Source: Eubacterium sp. (lineage in GTDB: Bacteria > Bacillota > Clostridia > Lachnospirales > Lachnospiraceae). Taken from it: 5,728 bases of DNA. The notes under the pieces were generated by a model that saw only the letters and a list, made by a program, of their open reading frames with translations, searched no databases and was not told the DNA's origin. How positions within the stretch are numbered: the first letter of the stretch is position 1; each line of letters begins with the position of its first letter. The stretch covers positions 1 through 5,728 of the forward strand of contig JAILAS010000102.1 of the NCBI GenBank assembly GCA_024681495.1, given 5' to 3'. Both the position numbers and the translations under genes were made by a program. Below, piece after piece: positions 1 through 5,125 of this stretch.

Positions 1-357
1 GGAGAGGTAGTGGTTACTCGGGAGCTGTGCGCCGCGCAGGTTGGCAGCGGCCTTTTGGATGTATATGCTACTCCCATGATGATAGCCCTTATGGAGAATG
101 TCGCATCCACAGGTGTGGCAGAGTATCTGGAAGAGGGACAGGGCACAGTTGGCACCAAAATCAACGTGGATCACGTGTCGGCCACCCCCATCGGGATGAA
201 GGTCACAGTGGAGGCCGAGCTCGTTGAGGTGGATCGTCGCAGGCTCGTGTTCTCCGTCAAGGCATTCGACGAGGCCGGACTCATCGGGGAGGGCACCCAC
301 GAGCGCTTCATAATCGATAACGAAAAGTTCTTCTCCAAGGCGCAGGGTAAGCTCTAA
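1..357 (+). CDS. FlK-like hotdog-fold thioesterase, 5' end cut by window edge
   Basis: Single-domain hotdog protein resembling fluoroacetyl-CoA thioesterase FlK and its many uncharacterised relatives, which hydrolyse acyl-CoA thioesters in the cytoplasm. Counting residues from the GTG at 10, Thr21 (in YATPMM), Glu29 (in ALMEN) and His55 (in VDHVSATP) are separated by 8 and 26 residues. That is the same spacing as Thr42, Glu50 and His76 of Streptomyces cattleya FlK. The C-terminal block GEGTHERFIIDNEKF is typical of the family. The frame stays open to base 1, and the residues before that GTG (GEV) continue the expected first strand, so about 8-10 N-terminal residues are probably missing. A GGAG at 1-4 could make the GTG look like a start, but the family alignment argues against it. 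TAA stop at 355-357. FlK specificity for fluoroacetyl-CoA cannot be assumed; most homologues probably act on other short acyl-CoAs. No terminator is evident between this gene and the next promoter. Confidence 0.85.
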   Translation, partial: GEVVVTRELCAAQVGSGLLDVYATPMMIALMENVASTGVAEYLEEGQGTVGTKINVDHVSATPIGMKVTVEAELVEVDRRRLVFSVKAFDEAGLIGEGTHERFIIDNEKFFSKAQGKL

Positions 358-364
358 TCCGCCC

Positions 365-393
365 TTGCGAAAACCCAAATATGCTGATATTAT
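365..393 (+). promoter_or_regulatory. Promoter of the ABC transporter operon
   Basis: TTGCGA at 365-370 (4 of 6 matches to TTGACA) and TATTAT at 388-393 (5 of 6 to TATAAT) are separated by exactly 17 bases. The predicted transcription start is near 400. The segment starts 8 bases after the thioesterase stop and is conspicuously AT-rich compared with the flanking genes. It would drive the ATPase and permease genes as one unit. Prediction from sequence only. Confidence 0.6.
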
Positions 394-424
394 AAATAGT
401 TAGTTGAGTCTAACACATATTTGG
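375..424. repeat. Outer inverted repeat enclosing the -10 box and operator
   Basis: CCAAATATG at 375-383 and CATATTTGG at 416-424 are perfect 9-base inverted arms separated by 32 bases. The interval contains the -10 box and the smaller GTTAG/CTAAC dyad. The left arm lies upstream of the predicted transcription start, so the whole element would not be present in the RNA. It is more likely a DNA-level site (two protein-bound half regions or a loop) than an RNA hairpin. Confidence 0.5.
399..414. promoter_or_regulatory. Candidate repressor operator on the transcription start
   Basis: A 16-base imperfect palindrome has arms GTTAG (399-403) and CTAAC (410-414) around a 6-base centre, and covers the predicted transcription start. 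Size and position suit a dimeric helix-turn-helix repressor such as a TetR or MarR family protein, which often control MacB-type ABC pairs. No regulator gene lies inside the window, so the family of the binding protein is inference. Confidence 0.45.
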
Positions 425-430
425 TTTATT

Positions 431-435
431 AGGAG
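431..435 (+). promoter_or_regulatory. Ribosome binding site that decides the ATPase start
   Basis: AGGAG at 431-435 is the only good Shine-Dalgarno match ahead of the ATPase gene. It lies 10 bases before the TTG at 446, whose product begins MFLELKDIRKSFG as expected for the family. An ATG at 438 sits only 2 bases after it but is in another frame and meets a TAA at 459-461 after seven codons. An earlier in-frame TTG at 404 has no ribosome binding site and would lie inside the operator. Confidence 0.55.
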
Positions 436-445
436 ATATGAAAAA

Positions 446-1144
446 TTGTTTCTTGAGTTAAAAGATATTAGGAAGTCTTTCGGCGAAGGTGAGAACCGCA
501 CAGAGGTTCTAAAGGGGATTGACCTTCAGGTCGAAAAGGGGGAGTTTTGCGTGCTGCTGGGGCCTTCGGGCTCCGGCAAGTCCACGCTCTTAAACATCAT
601 CGGCGGTATCGAGACCGCGGATTCGGGGGACGTCTCCATCGATGGCCGTTCCATAGGTACCATGAGGGAGAAGGACCTGACGGCCTACAGGCGCGATCAC
701 CTGGGCTATATTTTCCAGATGTATAATTTAATACCGAATCTCACCGTGAGAGAGAACATCGAGGTGGGTGGCTATCTTAGTAAATCTCCGTTGGACATAG
801 AGGAGATGCTCGATGTCCTTGGGCTTCGCGAGCATCAGGCAAAAGTGCCCTCGCAGCTGTCCGGAGGTCAGCAGCAGAGGACTGCAATAGGGCGGGCGGT
901 CATAAAGAACCCGGGCATTCTTCTGTGTGATGAGCCCACGGGTGCCCTCGACTATAAGACCTCGCGCGAGATATTGAAGCTTATTGAGACCGTCAATCAA
1001 AAGTACGGAAACACCATTGTGATGGTCACACACAACGACGCCATAAAGCACATGGCTGACAGGGTCGTGAAGCTGCGCGATGGCGAGATACGTGATAATT
1101 ATGTAAACCAGAATAAGGTGGCTGCCTCGCAGCTGGAGTGGTAG
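446..1144 (+). CDS. ABC transporter ATP-binding protein, MacB/LolD class
   Basis: Cytoplasmic ATPase subunit, predicted to work as a dimer on the FtsX-type permease encoded next to it. Numbered from the TTG at 446 (232 aa), it shows Walker A GPSGSGKST at 39-47, Q-loop Gln91 in YIFQMYNL, signature LSGGQQQR at 138-145, Walker B ILLCDEP at 158-164 with catalytic Glu163, D-loop GALD at 166-169 and switch His196 in VTHND. The DEPTGALD block and full-length domain with no extension are typical of MacB/LolD/BceA-like ATPases. The TTG start gives the usual family N-terminus; starting at 404 would add 14 residues that do not look like part of the domain. The permease ATG follows the stop by 5 bases, suggesting translational coupling. 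ATA isoleucine codons are frequent here, unlike in the MFS genes to the right. Substrate unknown. Confidence 0.93.
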   Translation: MFLELKDIRKSFGEGENRTEVLKGIDLQVEKGEFCVLLGPSGSGKSTLLNIIGGIETADSGDVSIDGRSIGTMREKDLTAYRRDHLGYIFQMYNLIPNLTVRENIEVGGYLSKSPLDIEEMLDVLGLREHQAKVPSQLSGGQQQRTAIGRAVIKNPGILLCDEPTGALDYKTSREILKLIETVNQKYGNTIVMVTHNDAIKHMADRVVKLRDGEIRDNYVNQNKVAASQLEW

Positions 1145-1149
1145 GAGCT

Positions 1150-3471
1150 ATGAAAAATCCTTTAATACACAGACATCTGAGGGAGCTTCGTACCGATCCG
1201 GGCAAATACATGGTGATATTTCTGCTTATGATCGCTTCCATTTCAATCGTGTCGGGCGTTCTGGTTGCGCAGGATTCCATGTTGTTAGCCTATGATGAGA
1301 GCTTCGAGGTGTATAACGTGGAGGACGGAAATTTCTCCACGGAAAGCAAACTTAGCGAAAAGACGATAGCGCGCATAGAGGAGGAGAACTCGCTGGAGAT
1401 TACTCCCATTTTTTACGTGCAAAAGGAGCTGACTAACGGCAGCAGTCTCAGGATGTATGGCCCCAGGGACACAGTCGACATGGTGTGCCTCATGGAGGGA
1501 GAGCTCCCCGAAGAGGCGAACGAGGTGGCGGTGGACAGGATGTACGCCGACAATAACGATCTGTCTATAGGCGATACCATAACCTACGACAGCACCACCA
1601 TGGTCATCTGCGGTCTCGTGGCCTTCCCCGACTACAGCTGCCTGTTCGAGAACAATACCGACGCGATGTTTGATTCCTCACAGTTTGGTGTAGGCGTCAT
1701 ATCTCAGGAGGCATTCGATGTATTCGAGTCGGACGTCATTGTCCCCGAATACGCGTGGATATACGATACGGCCCCGGCGGATGACGCCGAGCAGATGGAC
1801 TGGGACGAGGAGTTCATGGAGAACCTGAGCGCGCGCGTTACGCTTAAGACTTTCGTACCCGTATATTCCAACAATGCGATTACCTTCACGGGCGAGGATC
1901 TCGGGAGCGACCGCACCATGATGGCCGTCTTCCTATACATAATAATCGCAATCCTCGCCTTCGTTTTCGCCGTGACCATAAGCGGGACCATCGCATCCGA
2001 GGCCACCGTCATCGGCACTCTGCGCGCCACCGGTTACAGCAAGGCACAGCTGGTGCGCCACTACATGGCGCTCCCCGTCATTGTCACCCTGATAAGCGCC
2101 GTGGCCGGCAATGTGCTGGGCTACACTGTCCTCAAGGACATCGCGGCTGATATTTACTATAACAGTTACAGCCTAACGACCTACCACACGGTGTTTAATG
2201 CGAAGGTATTCGTGGAGACCACCGTTGTACCCATCGTGCTCATGGTCGTGGTGAATTTCTTCATGCTTTCCTATAAGTTAAACCTCCCGGTTCAGAAGTT
2301 CCTCCGCCGTGACCTGCGCCGAAAGCGGATGAAGCACGCCGTGCGGCTGCCCCTTTCCATCTCTTTTTTCAACAGGTTCAGGATCAGGGTTATCGCACAG
2401 AACCTCGCCAATTACCTGGTGCTGTTCATAGGCATCTGCTTCGCGAACTTTCTTCTCATGTTTGGGCTGCTTCTGCCGAGTATTCTGCATCACTACCAGG
2501 AGACAGTAACGGATAACCTGATCTGCAAGTATCAGTACATGCTCGCCTATCCGCTGTCGGCCGCCAATACCGACGGCGACATCGTCAACTCGATAAGGAT
2601 GCTGTATTTTCTAAGTGAGATAGAGACCGATAATCCGGACGCCGAGAAGTTCTCGACTTACAGCCTGACCACGCTGCCCGACAACGGTTACATGGAGGAG
2701 GACATCACCTTCTACGGCGTAGAGGAGGGCAGCAGGTACGTAGACTGCGTGACGGGAGAGGACAGCATCGTCGTATCGAAGTCTTTTGCGGAGAAGTTTT
2801 CCCTGGAGGTGGGCGACGCATTCACCCTTTCGGAGAAGTTCGAGGACAAGGACTATGAATTCACTGTGACTGATATTTATGACTATAGCGGAAGTCTGTG
2901 TGTGTTTATGGATATAGACGAGCTAAACGACAGGTTCGATCTCGGAGACGGCACGTTCAGCGGGTACTTTTCGGACTCGGAGATAACCGATATAGACGAG
3001 GAATATATCGCCACCGTCTTAGACGAGGATGCGCTAACCAAGGTGAGCCGTCAGCTTTTGATATCTATGGGGAGCATGATGTACCTAATCGACGGCTTCG
3101 CGGTATTCATGTACATTATACTCGTTTACCTTCTCTCGAAAGTGGTAATCGAGAAAAACACTCTGGGCATCTCGATGACGAAGATTCTGGGTTATGTAAA
3201 CCCGGAGATAAGCAGACTCTACCTGGTGCCCACGTCGCTTCTGGTGGTACTGTTCGTTGTGATCACGGTTCCTTTGATGGTGTTTTTCCTGGAGTCTGTG
3301 TTCATCCTCATGTTTACCAGGATGAGCGGGTGGATAGAGTTCTACCACGATCCGATGGTTGATGTGAAGGCGATTGTTCTGGGAATCGCGACATATGTTA
3401 TTGTGGCATTTTTGGAATACAGAAAGATTCGCGCCATACCCATGAGCGAGGCGCTTAAAAACGTGGAGTGA
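1150..3471 (+). CDS. ABC transporter permease, two FtsX/MacB-type modules
   Basis: Membrane subunit of the ABC pair, 773 aa from the ATG at 1150. Hydrophobic segments by eye lie near residues 20-40, 257-282, 308-330, 358-378, 422-446, 645-670, 694-720 and 741-760, which is two copies of a 1+3 helix module. Large extracytoplasmic domains (about 42-255 and 447-643) follow the first helix of each module. The first module has a classic FtsX cytoplasmic segment (GTLRATGYSKAQLVRHY, near 286-302); its counterpart in the second module (GISMTKILGYVNPEISRLY) is recognisable but diverged. Both outer domains are rich in Asp and Glu. Such proteins couple ATP hydrolysis to movement of the outer domains, as in MacB, LolCE or BceB, serving peptide or lipid extrusion or antimicrobial resistance; which applies here is not visible. 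The start MKNPL agrees with relatives. A GGAG is only 2 bases before the ATG, and another lies 11 bases before it. The gene ends in tandem stops TGA TAA. Confidence 0.92.
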   Translation: MKNPLIHRHLRELRTDPGKYMVIFLLMIASISIVSGVLVAQDSMLLAYDESFEVYNVEDGNFSTESKLSEKTIARIEEENSLEITPIFYVQKELTNGSSLRMYGPRDTVDMVCLMEGELPEEANEVAVDRMYADNNDLSIGDTITYDSTTMVICGLVAFPDYSCLFENNTDAMFDSSQFGVGVISQEAFDVFESDVIVPEYAWIYDTAPADDAEQMDWDEEFMENLSARVTLKTFVPVYSNNAITFTGEDLGSDRTMMAVFLYIIIAILAFVFAVTISGTIASEATVIGTLRATGYSKAQLVRHYMALPVIVTLISAVAGNVLGYTVLKDIAADIYYNSYSLTTYHTVFNAKVFVETTVVPIVLMVVVNFFMLSYKLNLPVQKFLRRDLRRKRMKHAVRLPLSISFFNRFRIRVIAQNLANYLVLFIGICFANFLLMFGLLLPSILHHYQETVTDNLICKYQYMLAYPLSAANTDGDIVNSIRMLYFLSEIETDNPDAEKFSTYSLTTLPDNGYMEEDITFYGVEEGSRYVDCVTGEDSIVVSKSFAEKFSLEVGDAFTLSEKFEDKDYEFTVTDIYDYSGSLCVFMDIDELNDRFDLGDGTFSGYFSDSEITDIDEEYIATVLDEDALTKVSRQLLISMGSMMYLIDGFAVFMYIILVYLLSKVVIEKNTLGISMTKILGYVNPEISRLYLVPTSLLVVLFVVITVPLMVFFLESVFILMFTRMSGWIEFYHDPMVDVKAIVLGIATYVIVAFLEYRKIRAIPMSEALKNVE

Positions 3472-3472
3472 T

Positions 3473-3508
3473 AAAAAGACTGTCCCCGTTGCCGGGGGCA
3501 GCCTTTTT
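3473..3508. terminator. Bidirectional intrinsic terminator between convergent genes
   Basis: A hairpin pairs AAAAAG (3473-3478) with CTTTTT (3503-3508), CTG (3480-3482) with CAG (3499-3501 region), and CCCC (3484-3487) with GGGG just before the CAG, allowing one mismatch and one G-T wobble. It starts right after the permease stops and ends in five T on the plus strand. Read from the other side, it also ends in five T, so it can stop the minus-strand MFS gene that converges on it from 3570. Confidence 0.8.
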
Positions 3509-3569
3509 GCATAAGGGAAAACTCTATGAATAGGAAGGTTTCGAAATTTCCTTGAAAATGTCCTTCTAA

Positions 3570-4916
3570 TTACAGGGAGTGTGACTCCACGACCAGGTCG
3601 CCGGGGATGTCGTCTTCCTCCTCATCTTCGGGAAGCTCGTAGTCTAAGGTCTTACCAATGCAAGTATCGTCGAGCCTCCAGATGAGGATTACGGCCACGA
3701 TGTTTATCGCGAGGAAGATGGAGTATGCACCCGCATACCCGCCCAGGTGGCTGAGGCCGAAGGCCAGAACCGCATAGGCAGAACATCTGATGACCGCGGT
3801 GATGGGGAGAATAACGCCCCATGCCTTTATGAAATCATAACGGCCGAATTTAGTAGCAACGATGGAGGAAACGAGGTTTCCGATTCCGCCGATGCCGAAG
3901 CCGATCATGAAGATGGAAAGCATAATGGTGATAGTGTTGGAAGGAATAATCTGCAGTATAAGCGCACCGATGTACCAGAACGCATAAACGATGGAAGCCT
4001 TCCTGGTGGTGATGAGCTGGTCGAGATAGCCCCAGCAGTAGGAACCAAAGCAACCGATGAATGCAGCCACGGTCATCATGGTGATGGCGGTGGTCTGTGC
4101 GTATCCGAGCTCGATGAGTCGGGGAACCATCTGGGAGATGAGTCCTACCGTAACCATGTAGAGAGCGCCAAATGCCACGCCGATCATCCAAACTTCCTTC
4201 ATTCGAAGGAGCTTGCCGATGGTGAAGGGGGACTTGTAGTTCTTGAAGTCCGCCTGAAGCTCGTCAATCTGGGCGCGTGTAAGGTTGTCGTTGTCAGGAG
4301 TACATCCGCATTCCTCGGGAGTGTTCTTCATAAGGAATGCAAGTACGGCGGCGAACGCAACCATCATGACTGAGATTGAGCTCATTCCGAGTCCGCAGCC
4401 GTAGTGCGCGATCATGAATGTGATGAGCGGCACAAAGAGTGCGGTTGAAAGGTTCTGACCGATGGTGGCCCAGCCGAGAGCAAGCCCCTTCTTCCTGGGG
4501 AACCAGCTCGCCATGAGTGCGTTGGCGCCTACGTGTGAGAAACCGACGCTGGCGAAGTTCACGATGCCCGCGAAGATAAGGTAGGTCGCGAAGGTGTTGG
4601 CGTAACCGTACAGCGAGAACGCGATTGCCGTAACGATCAGGGTCGAAATTGCCGTGAATTTGATTCCCTTCTTATTACAGAGAATGGCGATGAGTACGGA
4701 GCCGGGGATGGAGAGCCATGCGGCAGGTGTTGACCAGCTGAGGAGCGTGTTGTAATCCATGCCGCTCTGCTCGGCCATGGCCGGGAGGATTACGTTGAGT
4801 CCGTCTACCGTTATGCCCGTTACGAACCAGAATCCCATGCCTGCCAACAGCACCATAAGCCATCCGTTTTTACCGAAGTTGCTTTTTGTGTCATTGTTAC
4901 TAAAAACCTGTTTCAT
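3570..4916 (-). CDS. MFS transporter of the OFA (oxalate/formate antiporter) type
   Basis: Complete 448-aa inner-membrane carrier, probably for a small organic anion. It has about twelve hydrophobic segments in two halves joined by a hydrophilic loop (about 197-232). Family marks are WFPRKKGLALGWATIG near 138-153, the central-loop TPEECGCTPDN near 199-209, the inter-helix segment DQLITTRKAS near 299-308, and MIGFGIGGIGNL near 337-348. Arg377 falls in predicted helix 11, where OxlT carries its substrate-binding lysine; the analogy is inference. The last 25 or so residues form an acidic tail with EDEEEDD, absent from the neighbouring paralogue. The ATG at 4916 is preceded, 4 bases away, by AAGAGGG (4921-4927 on the plus strand as its complement), a fair ribosome binding site. 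The gene has its own upstream intergenic region and is separated from the paralogue by a terminator. Substrate not determinable. Confidence 0.9.
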   Translation of the reverse strand: MKQVFSNNDTKSNFGKNGWLMVLLAGMGFWFVTGITVDGLNVILPAMAEQSGMDYNTLLSWSTPAAWLSIPGSVLIAILCNKKGIKFTAISTLIVTAIAFSLYGYANTFATYLIFAGIVNFASVGFSHVGANALMASWFPRKKGLALGWATIGQNLSTALFVPLITFMIAHYGCGLGMSSISVMMVAFAAVLAFLMKNTPEECGCTPDNDNLTRAQIDELQADFKNYKSPFTIGKLLRMKEVWMIGVAFGALYMVTVGLISQMVPRLIELGYAQTTAITMMTVAAFIGCFGSYCWGYLDQLITTRKASIVYAFWYIGALILQIIPSNTITIMLSIFMIGFGIGGIGNLVSSIVATKFGRYDFIKAWGVILPITAVIRCSAYAVLAFGLSHLGGYAGAYSIFLAINIVAVILIWRLDDTCIGKTLDYELPEDEEEDDIPGDLVVESHSL

Positions 4917-4931
4917 AATACCCTCTTTTCT

Positions 4932-4952
4932 GTCAAGTTTACTAAGTCAAGT
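4932..4952. repeat. Direct repeat GTCAAGT x2 before the MFS start
   Basis: GTCAAGT at 4932-4938 and again at 4946-4952 (ACTTGAC on the minus strand) repeat with a 14-base period. They lie between the candidate -10 box and the ribosome binding site of the minus-strand MFS gene, overlapping the predicted transcription start. A repressor site is possible; chance is not excluded for 7-base units. Confidence 0.4.
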
Positions 4953-4955
4953 CCC

Positions 4956-4961
4956 ACTATA
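4956..4961 (-). promoter_or_regulatory. Possible -10 box of the complete MFS gene
   Basis: Read on the minus strand, TATAGT matches TATAAT at 5 of 6 positions. The hexamer 17 bases upstream, TTCCGT, is a poor -35 element, so if this promoter is real it probably needs an activator. The dyad cluster at 4996-5024 would be suitably placed upstream for one. Confidence 0.3.
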
Positions 4962-4995
4962 AAGAAGGCAAGGGGAAAACGGAAGGAGCATTTCG

Positions 4996-5024
4996 GCACA
5001 GTTGCTGTGCGCAAAACGCACAGC
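4996..5024. promoter_or_regulatory. Overlapping GCACAG/CTGTGC dyads upstream of the MFS gene
   Basis: GCACAG (4996-5001), CTGTGC (5005-5010) and GCACAG (5018-5023) alternate in orientation. Two mutually exclusive hairpins are possible: a 6-base stem with a 3-base loop (4996-5010), or a perfect 8-base stem GCTGTGCG/CGCACAGC with a 5-base loop (5004-5024). Their place 35 to 70 bases upstream of the candidate -10 box fits regulator binding to DNA; an RNA switch would require a transcript from further upstream, for which I see no promoter. Confidence 0.45.
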
Positions 5025-5039
5025 GGGCTTCGATGCCCG
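5024..5039. repeat. Small inverted repeat CGGGC/GCCCG
   Basis: A 5-base stem CGGGC (5024-5028) and GCCCG (5035-5039) with a 6-base loop directly abuts the larger dyad cluster. It could be part of the same regulatory region or just a minor hairpin beside the terminator of the upstream MFS gene. No T tract follows on either strand, so it is not itself an intrinsic terminator. Confidence 0.35.
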
Positions 5040-5048
5040 TAAATACAG

Positions 5049-5098
5049 AAAAAACCGGCTCCCGTTTCCGTGAAAACAATTTTCACGAGGGGGGCCGG
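5049..5098 (-). terminator. Intrinsic terminator of the partial MFS gene
   Basis: A long hairpin lies about 28 bases downstream of the minus-strand stop codon at 5126. The outer stem pairs CCGGCTCCC (5055-5063) with the GGGG-GCCGG side (5089-5098), with one wobble and one extra G. The inner stem is a perfect 8-base CGTGAAAA/TTTTCACG (5069-5076 and 5080-5087) with a 3-base loop. Read on the minus strand it is followed by six T (5054-5049). It insulates the two MFS genes from each other. Confidence 0.8.
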
Positions 5099-5125
5099 TG
5101 TGGCGTATTTTATTGGTTTTTTGAT

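Noticed and set aside
10..12. GTG preceded by GGAG as the true start of the thioesterase
   Set aside because: The frame is open to base 1 and the upstream residues continue the family's first strand, so the gene most likely begins outside the window.
404..406. In-frame TTG as the start of the ATPase
   Set aside because: It has no ribosome binding site, lies within the operator near the predicted transcription start, and would add 14 residues foreign to the family.
728..1280. Two open frames on the minus strand opposite the ATPase and permease start
   Set aside because: They oppose strongly supported coding sequence, lack plausible ribosome binding sites and show no domain.
2898..3362. 154-codon open frame on the plus strand
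   Set aside because: It is a shifted frame within the permease gene, with an Arg-rich composition typical of frame shadows.
3533..3566. TTTCGAAA palindrome and GAAGG/CCTTC arms downstream of the MFS stop
   Set aside because: The pairing is short and interrupted and no T tract follows on the minus strand; the nearby bidirectional hairpin explains termination better.
3747..4373. 208-codon open frame on the plus strand
   Set aside because: It runs antisense through the complete MFS gene, has a low-complexity, His/Asp/Gly-rich product without recognisable domain, and is explained by the codon pattern of the real gene.
4996..5039. CRISPR-like or transposon-end repeats in the MFS intergenic region
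   Set aside because: The units are inverted short dyads without regular spacers, target duplication or a transposase nearby.
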